Origin: Calliopsis andreniformis
Taxonomy: Eukaryota; Arthropoda; Insecta; Hymenoptera; Andrenidae
Direction of reading: 5' to 3'
Length of the DNA stretch: 64,000 nt
Assembly: GCF_051401765.1 (NCBI RefSeq)
Contig: NW_027480422.1
Coordinates: 20,230,001-20,294,000 of the forward strand
The notes below the pieces were generated by a model. The model made no database searches and was not told the DNA's origin. It worked only from the letters and a program-made list of their open reading frames with translations. How positions within the stretch are numbered: the stretch's first letter is position 1; each line of letters opens with the position of its first letter. Positions 1-9,300 of this stretch are shown here, piece after piece. Position numbers and translations under genes: made by a program.

Positions 1-3000
1 GCCTTAGAAGTCATAGCCCGAAGCATAAAATACAAAATTAATACAACAGTTATTCCATCGTATAACAGGTGGAATTACAACCAGGGTGAAAGTAATGGGC
101 ATTTCTACGTTCCGAGCAACCTAGGCTTCACTCAAGAGCGTTGCTCCACCAGATCGAATAGTTAGGGCCTAAGAAGTCAACGCCCGAAGCATAAAATACA
201 ATATAAATACAACAGCTTTTCCATCGTATATGATGTATATTTGCAAACAGTGTGAAAGTAAAGGTCATTTCTACGTTCCGGGCAGCATAGGCTTAACTGT
301 AGGGCGTTGCTCCTCCAGATCGCATAGTTCGGTACATAGAATTTAACGCCAGAAGCATAAAATACAATAAAAATGCAACAGTTTTTTCATCGTATAACAG
401 GAATAATTGCAACCAGTGTGAAAGTACAGGTCATTTCAACGTTCCGGGCAACCTAGGTTTCGCTATAGGGCGTTGCTCCACCAGATCGAATAGCTAGGGA
501 CTTAGAAGTCAACGCCAGAAGCATAAAATACAATAAAAATACAACAGTTTTTCCATCGTTTAAAAGGAATAATTGCGACCAGTGTGAAAGTAATGGTCAT
601 TTCTACGTTCCGGGCAACCTAGTCTTCACTCTAGGGCGATGGTCCACCAGATCGAATAGTTAGGGCCTTAGAAGTCAACGCACGAAGCATAAAATACAAA
701 ATTAATACAACAGTTTCTCCATCGTATAAAACGAATAATTGGAACCAGTGTGAAAGATATGGTCTTTTCTACGTTACGGGCAACCTAGGCTTCACTCTAG
801 GTCGTTGCTCCACCAAATCGAATAGCTAGGGCCTTAGAAGTCATAGCCCGAAGCATAAAATACAAAATTAATACAACAGTTATTCCATCGTATAACAGGT
901 GTAATTACAACCAGGGTGAAAGTAATGGGCATTTCACCGTTCCGAGCAACCTAGGCTTCACTCTAGGGCGTTGCTCCACCAGGTCGAGTAGTTAGGGCCT
1001 TAGAAAACAACTCCAGACGCATAAAATACAATAAAAATACAACAGTCTTTCCATCGGATAAAAAGAATAATTGCAACCAGTGTGAAAGTAATGGTCATTT
1101 CTACGTTTCGGGCAACCTAGGCTTCACTCGAGAGCGTTGCTCCACCAGATCGAATAGTTAGGGCCTTAGAAGTCAACGCGCGAAGCGTAAAATACAAAAT
1201 AAATAGAACAGTTTTTCCATTGTATGAAACAAATAATTGCAACCAGTGTGAAAGTTATGGTCATTTCTACGTTCCGGGCAACCCAGGCTTCACTCTAGGG
1301 CGTTGTTCCACCAGATCGAATAGTTAGGGCCTGAGAAGTCAACGTCAGAAGCATAAAATACAATATGAATACAACAGCTTTTCCATGGTATATAATGTAT
1401 ATTTGCAAACAGTGTGAAAGTAAACGTCATTTCTAGGTTCCGGGCAACCTAGGCTTAACTGTAGGGCGTTGCTCCACCAGATCGCATAGCTAGGGACTTA
1501 AAATTTAACGCCAGATTCATAAAATACAATAAAAATGCAACAGTTTTTCCATCGCATAACAGGAATAATTACAACCAGTGTGAAAGTACAGGTCATTTCT
1601 ACGTTCCGGGCAACCTAGGTTTCGCTGTAGGGCGTTGCTCCACCAGATCGAATAGCTAGCGACTTAGAAGTCAACGCCAGAAGCATAAAACACAATAAAA
1701 ATACAACAGTTTTTCCATCGTATAAAAGGAATAATTGCAACCAGTGTGAAAGTTATGGTCATTTCTACGTTCCGGGCAACCTAGGCTTAACTCCAGGGCG
1801 TTGCTCCACCAGATCGAATAGTTAGGGACTATGAATACAACACCAGAAGCATAAAATACAATAAAAATGCAACAGTTTTTCCATCGTATAACAGGAATAA
1901 TTGCAACCAGTGTGGAAGTTATGGTCATTTCTACGTTCCGGGCAACCTAGTCTTCACTCTAGGGCGATGGTCCACCAGATCGAATAGTTAGGGCCTTAGC
2001 AGTCAACGCACGAAGCATAAAATACAAAATTAATACAACAGTTTCTCCATCGTATAAAACGAATAATTGCAACCAGTGTGAAAGATATGGTCATTTCTAC
2101 GTTACGGGCAACCTAGGCTTCACTCTAGGTCGTTGCTCCACCAAATCGAATAGCGAGGGCCTTAGAAGTCATAGCCCGAAGCATAAAATACAAAATTAAT
2201 ACAACAGTTATTCCACCGTATAACAGGTATAATTACAACCAGGGTGAAAGTAATGGGCATTTCTACGTTCCGGGCAACCTAGGTTTCGCTGTAGGGCGTT
2301 GTTCCACCAGATCGAATAGCTACGGCCTTAGAAGTCAACGCCAGAAGCATAAAATACAATAAAAATACAACAGTTTTTCCATCGTATACCTGGAGTAATT
2401 GCAACCTGTGTGAAAGAAATGGTCATTTCTACGTTCCGGGCAACCTAGGTTTTGCTCTATGGCGTTGCTCCATCACATCGAATAGTTACGGCCTTAGAAG
2501 TCAATGCCAGAAGCATAAAATACAATATAAATGCAACAGTTTTTCCATCGTATAAAACGAATAATTGCAACCAGTGTGAAAGTGATAATCATTTCTACGT
2601 TCCGGGCAACATAGGCTTCACTCTATGTCGTTGTTCCACTAGATCGAATAGTTAGAGCCTAAGAAGTCTACGCCAGATGCATAAAATACAGTATAAATAC
2701 AACAGCTTTTCCATCGTATAACAGGCATAATTGCAAACAGTCTGAAAGATATGGTCATTTCTACGTTCCGCGCAACCTAGACTTCACTCTAGGGCGTTGT
2801 TCCACCAGATCGAATAGTTAGGGCCTAAGAAGTCAACGCCTGAAGCATAAAATACAGTATAAATACAACAGTTTTTTCATCGTATAACAGGAATGATTGC
2901 AACAAGCCTGAAGGTAATGGTCATTTCTACGTTCCGGGCAATCTAGGCTTCACTCTAGGTCGTTGTTCCACCACATCTAATAGCTACGGCCTTGGAAGAC

Positions 3001-3125
3001 AACGCCAGAAGCATAAAATACAATAAAAATACAACATTTTTTTCATCGTATAACAGGGATAATTGCAACCAGTGTGAAAGATATGGTCATTTATACGTTC
3101 CGGGCAACCTAGGCTTCACTCTGGG
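1..3125 (+). repeat. 166-bp satellite array, block 1 (left of the retroelement)
   Basis: Head-to-tail monomers repeat every 166 bp; for example the segment beginning GCCT(T/A)AGAAGTC recurs at 1, 167 and 333. Each monomer carries, in order, an A/T-rich part (CATAAAATACAA, then an A-run, then CAGTTTTTCCATCG), a variable TATAA segment, TGCAACCAGTGTGAAAG, TCATTTCTACGTTCCGGGC, AACCTAGGCTTCACTCTAGG, GCGTTGCTCCACCAG and ATCGAATAGTTAGGGCC. Higher-order structure is present: the monomer variant with TCATAGCCCGAAG occurs at about 1, 831 and 2159, which are spacings of 830 (5 monomers) and 1328 (8 monomers). A variant reading TGTATATTTGCAAACAG lies near 236 and 1396. The last monomer is broken by the retroelement. 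No gene is seen in this stretch. Confidence 0.97.
3111..3125 (+). repeat. Target-site duplication, left copy
   Basis: The 15-mer AGGCTTCACTCTGGG is satellite sequence immediately before the retroelement, and the same 15 bases recur right after the poly(A) tail at 6201-6215. Both copies share G where most monomers have A (CTCTGGG against CTCTAGG), so they derive from one monomer. The exact left edge is uncertain by one base because the right copy begins with A next to the poly(A). A 15-bp duplication is typical of target-primed reverse transcription. Confidence 0.9.
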
Positions 3126-3136
3126 CTGGGTGGAGA

Positions 3137-5755
3137 GTGGCAACAGAAGTGGCGACCCTCAGCGATCACCTCTATATAACAATGGAGGTGAGGGTCGCCG
3201 CTGCTACCTCCACCCGGAGTGATGGGCCCCGGTGCCACGGGGGCCGGCGGGCCTGCCCGCCACCGCGATGGTCCATTAAAAAGCTGAATTGCAGCCTCTT
3301 GGAGGCGGCCGCTCATGCGGCGGCCTGGCCGGAGACACCGGCTGGGCCGGTCGGCGACGTCGAGGGAGAAATGGCCTGGCTCAACAGGGCTATAAAGGCG
3401 GTGTGTGACACCGCCATGCCCAGAGCCGGGCCACCCTCGCGTCCGGGCGCGGCGTACTGGTGGTCGCGGGAAATGGACGAGTTACGTGTGGCGTACGTCC
3501 GCTCGCGGCGTCGGTACACCCGCGCCCGCCGACGTCGGCAGGCCGAACCCGAGCAGGTGGCGCGCTTGTATGAAGAGTATAGCGCGATGCGCAGAACACT
3601 CCAGCGCGCCATCCGGGACGCCAAAGCCCGGGCATGGAAGGAACTCCTCGTGGAATTAAACAGGGATCCGTGGGGGCGCCCATATAAACTCGTGATGGGT
3701 AAGTTGCGAGCATGGGCGCCACCCATAACGGAGACCTTGGATCCCCCACTCCTGGAGCGGGTGGTTCAGACCCTGTTTCCCGGGATAGACCGGGAGCAGG
3801 AGACCGCCCGCTCCGAAACCTCGGAGCCACCTGTTGAGTGGTCCGAGATGGAGATGGGGGTAACCCACGAGGAGTTGGCCGGGGCCCTGCGCCGTCGCGG
3901 GTCACGCAACGTTGCGCCGGGCCCTGACGGTGTCCCCGGCCGCGTATTGGCCCGGGCAGTGGGCGTCCTAAGCTCGAGGTTCGTGCGATTGCTGAGCGGC
4001 TGCCTCCGCATGGGGGAATTCCCCCGAGTATGGAAACAGGCGCGGATGGTCCTCCTGAGAAAGGACGGACGGCCCGCGGACACGCCTTCGGCATATAGGC
4101 CGGTGTGCTTGCTCGACGAGGCGGGAAACCTTTTTGAGACAATCATAGCTGCCCGCCTCTCGAGCCACCTGTCGACGGTGGGACCGGGATTGGTCTCCAG
4201 CCGGTTTGGCTTCCGGGAGGGACCTTCGACCATAGACGCCATCGTGCGCGTCAGGTCCCTCTCGGAGGAGGCCGTCTCCAGGGATGGGGTGGCGTTGGCG
4301 GTATCGTTGGATATCGTCAACGCCTTTAATACCCTTCCCTGGGGCAGGGTACTGGGGGCGCTCCGTCATATGCGAGTGCCCCCGTACCTGAGACGGACTG
4401 TCCGGTCCTACCTAAATGACAGGTGGATACAATACACCGGCCGGGATGGGAAACTTTGCCGAAGGAGGGTCGTGCGCTGTGTTCCGCAGGTGTCCGTACT
4501 GGGTCCCTTGCTTTGGGTCATCGCGTACGACCACGTGCTGCGGGCCCGCCTACCCGCCGACGTCGGGCTGACGTGTTACGCGGACGACACGTTGGTGCTG
4601 GTCGGCGGGGTGGGCTATGGGAGGGCCATCCGCCTTGCTGAGATGGCGGTGGCTGTCGTTGTCGCGGCGATCCGTGAGTCGGGCCTTGAGGTAGCGCCCC
4701 ACAAATGCGGGGCCATGTGGTTTTATGACCGACCTCGCCGTGGGGCGCCCCCTCCCGGCTTGCGGATCAGAGTGGGTGATGCCTTCGTCGAGGTGAAGGA
4801 ACAGATGAAATATCTGGACCTGACCCTCGACAGCCAATGGCGCTTCGTCGAACACTTCGACCGCTTGGCCCCCCGTGTGGAGAGAGCGTCGGCCGCATTA
4901 GGCCGCCTCCTCCCCAATTTAGGGGGGCCTGAGGAAGGTTTTCGCCGCCCCTACGTCGGGGTGGTGCGGTCAATGATCCTCTACGGGGCCCCTGTCTGGG
5001 CCCCGGACCTGATGGCCAGCAAACGCAGCATCGCGATGCTGCGACGCCTTTACCGGCGGCTGGCCATCAGAGTCATTAGGGGGTACCGCACCATCTCCTA
5101 CGAGGCGGCGACGGCCCTGGCTGGTCTTCCTCCCCTGGAGCTCCTGGCGCAGCAACACCGGACGATATACGTCCGGCTGCGGGAGCTCCGGGACAGTGGG
5201 AGGCCACCAGAGGCAGAAGCGGTCGAACGGACGAGGCGTCTTGCCCGGCGTGCCCTACACATTGAGTGGACCCGCCAGCTGCAGGCTGGCGCGGCCGCCA
5301 AAAGGGCCGTCGGGGCTGTCCTGCCACATTTCGAAAAGTGGCGGGACAGAGCATACGGAAGGCTCACCTACAGAATGACGCAGGTGCTCTCCGGACATGG
5401 CTGTTTCGGGGAGTACCTGTGTCGAATTGGGAAGGAAGCGACAGCGACATGCCACCATTGTGGGGAGGAACAGGACACGGCGCAGCACACGCTGGAAGTC
5501 TGCCCGGCGTGGGCAACAGAGCGCCGTGTCCTGAAACAGGGGGTGGGACGCGACCTCAGGCTGGAAGCCGTAGTTGCAGCTATGGTGACTGGCGAGAGGC
5601 CGTGGAAAGCAATGGCCTCCTTCTGCGAGCAAGTGATGCTGCAGAAGGAGGCCGCGGAGCGGGATAGGGAGCAGCACTCCCATCCCGCCCGCAGGGGAAG
5701 AGCCAGGGCCGGGCCACGGGCAAGACAAAGGTCTCCGCCCGCCCCGGCGCAGTAG
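3137..5755 (+). CDS. R1-clade retrotransposon ORF2 fragment: reverse transcriptase with C-terminal zinc-knuckle
   Basis: An uninterrupted frame of 872 codons runs from GTG 3137 to TAG 5753-5755. The frame is open from the element edge (3125), just after a satellite TAG at 3110; GTG is only the first possible start codon, and the true protein began far upstream in the missing part. Residues 9-11 are the endonuclease SDH box. RT motifs follow: NVAPGPDGVPG at 258-268, AYRPVCLLDEAGNLFE at 319-334, FGFREGPSTIDAI at 357-369, SLDIVNAFNTLPW at 390-402 (catalytic D392), CVPQVSVLGPLLW at 448-460, YADD at 481-484 (catalytic D483 and D484), and KYLDLTLD at 558-565. A CCHC knuckle of form C-X2-C-X8-H-X4-C (C772, C775, H784, C789) ends the protein, as in R1, TRAS and SART. 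The tail is rich in Arg, Pro and Ala. In the family this enzyme copies element RNA at a nicked target. Several usually invariant residues differ here (G to V in PQGS, G to D in KYLGL), so activity is doubtful. No RNase H domain was recognised. Confidence 0.93.
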   Translation: MATEVATLSDHLYITMEVRVAAATSTRSDGPRCHGGRRACPPPRWSIKKLNCSLLEAAAHAAAWPETPAGPVGDVEGEMAWLNRAIKAVCDTAMPRAGPPSRPGAAYWWSREMDELRVAYVRSRRRYTRARRRRQAEPEQVARLYEEYSAMRRTLQRAIRDAKARAWKELLVELNRDPWGRPYKLVMGKLRAWAPPITETLDPPLLERVVQTLFPGIDREQETARSETSEPPVEWSEMEMGVTHEELAGALRRRGSRNVAPGPDGVPGRVLARAVGVLSSRFVRLLSGCLRMGEFPRVWKQARMVLLRKDGRPADTPSAYRPVCLLDEAGNLFETIIAARLSSHLSTVGPGLVSSRFGFREGPSTIDAIVRVRSLSEEAVSRDGVALAVSLDIVNAFNTLPWGRVLGALRHMRVPPYLRRTVRSYLNDRWIQYTGRDGKLCRRRVVRCVPQVSVLGPLLWVIAYDHVLRARLPADVGLTCYADDTLVLVGGVGYGRAIRLAEMAVAVVVAAIRESGLEVAPHKCGAMWFYDRPRRGAPPPGLRIRVGDAFVEVKEQMKYLDLTLDSQWRFVEHFDRLAPRVERASAALGRLLPNLGGPEEGFRRPYVGVVRSMILYGAPVWAPDLMASKRSIAMLRRLYRRLAIRVIRGYRTISYEAATALAGLPPLELLAQQHRTIYVRLRELRDSGRPPEAEAVERTRRLARRALHIEWTRQLQAGAAAKRAVGAVLPHFEKWRDRAYGRLTYRMTQVLSGHGCFGEYLCRIGKEATATCHHCGEEQDTAQHTLEVCPAWATERRVLKQGVGRDLRLEAVVAAMVTGERPWKAMASFCEQVMLQKEAAERDREQHSHPARRGRARAGPRARQRSPPAPAQ

Positions 5756-5915
5756 GGCCCCTGGACACGGGTCACGGGGAGGGGAGCAATGGCCCGACGC
5801 CGGCCCGACCCACTGACGGGGCCTCAGGCCCCCGAGGTTCTGGCTGGCTGCGGGTCATTGCGGGGTCGCAGGCGGCTTGGGTTGGGGCCCAAGTCGCCAT
5901 TGCATAGCGACCCAT

Positions 5916-5931
5916 GGGGGGGGGGGGGGGG
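5916..5931 (+). repeat. Homopolymer run of 16 G
   Basis: An uninterrupted G-run lies in the element's 3' UTR, followed by GCGGCGGC. It could form a G-quadruplex in RNA or DNA, or reflect replication slippage. Its exact length in an assembly is unreliable. Confidence 0.85.
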
Positions 5932-6030
5932 CGGCGGCATGTGGTGTGGCCACTACATGTCGCCGAAGTTAGAAGTGTCGCAAGGGAGTGGGGGGTATGA
6001 CCCCTCCCGGGATGTGCTTCGGCACGGCTA

Positions 6031-6072
6031 GGGGGGTACTGGAAGTGTTCTTCGGAGTTCCCAGTGCCCCCC
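6031..6072 (+). other. Hairpin in the 3' UTR of the element
   Basis: GGGGGGTACTGG (6031-6042) pairs with CCAGTGCCCCCC (6061-6072): 12 bp with a single G-T wobble at 6037/6066. Two further A-T pairs (6043-6044 with 6058-6059) form across a bulged C at 6060. An RNA structural role in reverse-transcriptase recognition is possible but not shown. Confidence 0.75.
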
Positions 6073-6093
6073 GAAACGCCTTAGGTTGGCCAC

Positions 6094-6176
6094 CGTGGAG
6101 TTTTAGTCGGTAAAAGTCCGACACTACCCCGAGCCCTCCCCAAGGGTTCGGGGTGTCCTATGAGGATTTCTCCACG
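6094..6176 (+). other. Terminal multi-stem RNA structure of the element
   Basis: A closing stem pairs CGTGGAG (6094-6100) with CTCCACG (6170-6176), ending three bases before the poly(A). It encloses a small hairpin (GTCGG 6106-6110 with CCGAC 6118-6122) and a 12-bp hairpin (ACCCCGAGCCCT 6126-6137 with AGGGTTCGGGGT 6143-6154, one G-T wobble, 5-nt loop). The pairings are read directly from the sequence. The likely role, a recognition structure for the element's own reverse transcriptase at the RNA 3' end, is inferred from how R1 and R2 type elements use their 3' UTRs. Confidence 0.75.
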
Positions 6177-6178
6177 TT

Positions 6179-6200
6179 AAAAAAAAAAAAAAAAAAAAAA
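6179..6200 (+). other. Poly(A) tail of the retroelement
   Basis: 22 A bases end the element and are followed at once by the second target-site copy. One more A at 6201 is shared with the duplication. No AATAAA signal is visible just upstream. Confidence 0.92.
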
Positions 6201-6215
6201 AGGCTTCACTCTGGG
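6201..6215 (+). repeat. Target-site duplication, right copy
   Basis: AGGCTTCACTCTGGG is identical to 3111-3125. The satellite continues without loss from here (GCGTTGC follows, as in other monomers). Confidence 0.9.
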
Positions 6216-6323
6216 GCGTTGCGCTACCAGATCAAATAGTTAGGGCAAAAGAAGTCAATGCCAGAAGCATAAAATACAATATAAATACAACAGTTTTTCC
6301 ATCGTATATAATGTATATTTGCA

Positions 6324-9300
6324 AACAGTGTGAAAGTAAAGGTCATTTCGACGTTCCGGACAACCTAGGCTTAACTGTAGGGCGTCGCTCCACCAGATAG
6401 AATAGTTAGGGACTTAGAATTCAACGCCAGAAGCATGAAATACAATAAAAATGCAACAGTTTTTCCATCGTATAGCAGGAATAACTGCAAACAGTGTGAA
6501 AGTACTGGTCATTTCTACGTTCCGGGAAACCTAGGCTTCACTCTAGGGCGTTGCTCCACCAGATCGAATATTTAGGGCCTTAGAAGTCAGCGCCCGAAGC
6601 ATAAAATACAAAATAAATGGATCAGTTTTTCCATTGCGTAAAACGAATAATTGCAACCAGTGTGAAAGTTATGGTCATTTCTACGACCCTGGCAACCTAG
6701 GCTTCACTCTAGGGCGTTGTTCCACCAGATCGAATAGTTACGGCCTATGAAGTCAACGCTAGAAGCATAAAATACGATATATGTACAATAGTTTTTCCAA
6801 CGTCTAAAACGAATAATTGCAACCAGTGTGAAAGTTATTGTCATTTCTACGTTACGGGCAACCTAGGCTCAACTCTAGGGCGTTGCTTCACCAGATCGAA
6901 TAGTTAGGGACTTTGAATACAACGCCAGAATCATTAAATACAATAAAAATGCAACAGTTTTTCCATCGTAGAACAGGAATAACTGCAACCTGTGTGAAAG
7001 TACAGGTAATTTCTACGTTCCGGGTAACCTAGGCGACACTCTAGGGCGTTGCTCCACCAGATCGAATAGCTAGGGACTTAGAACTCAACGCCAGAAGAAT
7101 AAAATACAACATAAGTGCAACAGTTTTTCCATCGTATAAAATGAATAAGGGCAAACAGTGTGAAAGTAGTGGTCACTTCTCCGTTCCGGGCAACCTAGGC
7201 TTCACTCTAGGGCGTTGCTCCACCAGATCGAATAGTTAGGGCCTTAGAAGTCAACGCCCGAAGCATAAAATACAAAATAAATAGAACAGTTTTTCCATTG
7301 TATAAAACGAATAATTGCAACCAGTGTGAAAGCTATGGTCATTTCAACGTTCCGTGCAACGTAAGCTTCACCCTTGGGCGTTGCTCCACCACATCGAATA
7401 GCTACGGCCTTAGAAGTCTACTCCAGAAACATAAAATACAATAAAAATGCAACAGTTTTTCCATCGTATAAGAGGAATAACAGAAACCAGTGTGAAAGCT
7501 ATAGTCATTTCTACGTTCCGTGCAACGTAGGCTTCACTCTTGGGCGTTGCTCCACCACATCGAATTGCTACGGTCTTAGAAGTCAACTCCAGTAGCATAA
7601 AATACAATATAAATAAAGCAGATTTTCCATCGGATAAAATGAATGATTGCAAACAGTGTGAAAGTTATGGTCATTTCTACGTTCTGGGCAACCTAGGCTT
7701 AACTCCAGGGCGTTGCTCCACGAGATTGAATAGTTAGGGACTTTGAATACAAAGCCAAAAGCATAAAATACAATAAAAATGAAACAGATTTTCCATCGTA
7801 TAACAGGAAAGCTGCAACCCGTGTGAAAGTACTGGTCATTTCTACGTTCCGGTTAACCTAGGCTTCACTCTCGGGCGTCGCTCCACCAGGTCGAACAGCT
7901 AGGCACTTAGAATTCAACGCCAGAAGGATAAAATACAACATAACTACAACAGCTTTTCCATCGTATAAAATGAATAATCGCAAACAGTCTGAAAGTAATG
8001 GTCGTTTCTACGTTCCGGGCAACCTAGGCTTCACTCTTGGGCGTTGCTCCGCCACACCGAATAGCTACGGCCTTAGAAGTCAACGCAAGAAGCATAAAGT
8101 CCAATAAAAATACAACAGTTTTTCCATTGTATAAAACGGATAATTGCAACTAGTGTGAAAGATATGGTCATTTCTACGTTCCAGGCAACCTAGGCTTCAC
8201 TCTAGGGCGTTGCTCCACCGGATCGAATAGTTACGGCCTATGAAGTCAACGCCAGAAGCATAAAATACGATATAAATACAACAGCCTTTAAATCATATGA
8301 AACGAATAATTGCAACCGGTGTGAAAGTTATTGTCATTTCTACGTTACGGGCAACCTAGGCTTCAGTCTAGGGCGTTCCTCCACCAAATCGAATAGTTAG
8401 GGCCTTAGAAGTCAACGCCAGAAGCATAAAATACAATAAGAATACAACAGTTTTTTCATCGTATAACAGGAATAATTGCAACCAGTGTGGAAGTGATGGT
8501 CATTTTTACGTTCCGAGCAACCTAGGCTTCACTCTAGGGCGTTCTTCGACCAGATCGAATAGTTAGGTCCTAAGAAGTAAACGGCAGAAGCATAAAATAC
8601 AATATAAGTACAGCAGCTTTCCATCGTATAAAACGGATAATAGCAACCTGTATGAAAGTTATGGTCATTTCTACGTTCCGGCCAACCTACGCTTCACTCT
8701 AGGGCGTTGCTTCACCAGATCGAATAGCTAGGTCCTTAGTAATCGACGCGCGAAGCATAAAATGCAATAAAAATACAACAGTTTTTCATCCGTATAAGAG
8801 GAATAATTGCAACCAGTGTGAAGGTGATGGTCATTTCTACGTTCCGAGCAACGTAGGCTTCATTCTAGGGCGTTGTTCCACCAGATCGAACAGTTAGGGC
8901 CTAAGAAGTCATCGCCCGAAGCATAAAATACACAATTAGTAAAACAATTTTTCCATTATATAAAACGAATAATTGCAACCAGTGTGAAAGTTATGGTCAT
9001 TTCTACGTTCCGTGCAACCTAGGCTTCACACTAGGGAGTTGCTCCACCACATCGAATAGCTACGGCCTTAGAACTCAACGCCAGAAGCATAAAATACAAT
9101 ATAAATACAACAGTTTTTCGATCGTATACAATTAATAATTGCAACCAGTGTGAAAGTGATGGTCATTTCTACGTTCCGTGCAACCTAGGCTTTACTCTAG
9201 GGCGGTGCTCCACCATATCGAATAGCTAGGGAATTAGAAGTCAACGCCAGAAGTATAAAATCCGTTATACGTACAACAGCTTTTCCATCGTATAACAGGA

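Larger units (their letters stand above)
5756..6178 (+). other. 3' untranslated region of the R1-clade element
   Basis: About 420 bp separate the ORF2 stop from the poly(A). The region is GC-rich and holds no convincing gene. A short frame from 5789 to 6031 has low-complexity composition, no family match I recognise, and runs through the G-run. It contains a run of 16 G at 5916-5931 and two hairpin systems near the end (6031-6072 and 6094-6176). In R1-clade and related LINEs the 3' UTR RNA is what the reverse transcriptase recognises to begin copying, so a folded 3' end is expected. That role is inferred here. Confidence 0.8.
3126..6200 (+). mobile_element. 5'-truncated R1-clade non-LTR retrotransposon (LINE)
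   Basis: This 3.07-kb insertion is visibly GC-rich against the AT-rich satellite. It has a long RT ORF, a 3' UTR with strong hairpins, a terminal A-run and a 15-bp target-site duplication. ORF1 and nearly all of the endonuclease are missing: the first codons read AGWRVATEVATLSDHLYI, which resembles the end of an R1-clade APE-type endonuclease (final SDH box). The insertion therefore stopped during reverse transcription inside the endonuclease region. With the element and one duplication copy removed (3090 bp), the 166-bp register of the satellite is exactly restored (AGGCTT at 2945, 3111, 6201, 6367). R1-clade families known in insects include rDNA-specific R1, telomere-repeat TRAS and SART, and microsatellite-specific Waldo. 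Assignment to the clade is firm, to a family is not. The copy cannot be autonomous because the endonuclease and ORF1 are absent. Confidence 0.93.

Noticed and set aside
131..165. tRNA-like B box (complement of AGATCGAAT) suggesting a tRNA-derived satellite
   Set aside because: Only the central TTCGA fits; the flanking bases fail and no A box or cloverleaf is visible.
161..170. Insect telomere repeat (TTAGG)
   Set aside because: TTAGG occurs once per monomer as part of GTTAGGGCC, never in tandem.
1..3110. CRISPR-like regular repeats
   Set aside because: The repeats are 166 bp, contiguous, with no unique spacers, and lie in DNA carrying an R1-clade LINE.
3137..3139. GTG 3137 as the true start of the protein
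   Set aside because: The frame is open further upstream to the element edge, and those residues (AGWR) fit the endonuclease end. The real start lies in the lost 5' part.
3313..5775. Antisense and alternative-frame ORFs up to 250 aa within the retroelement
   Set aside because: They overlap the RT frame in GC-rich DNA where stops are rare, and show no recognisable motif. They are shadows of ORF2.
5789..6031. 80-codon ORF downstream of ORF2
   Set aside because: It lies in the 3' UTR, runs through a 16-G homopolymer and has no recognisable domain.
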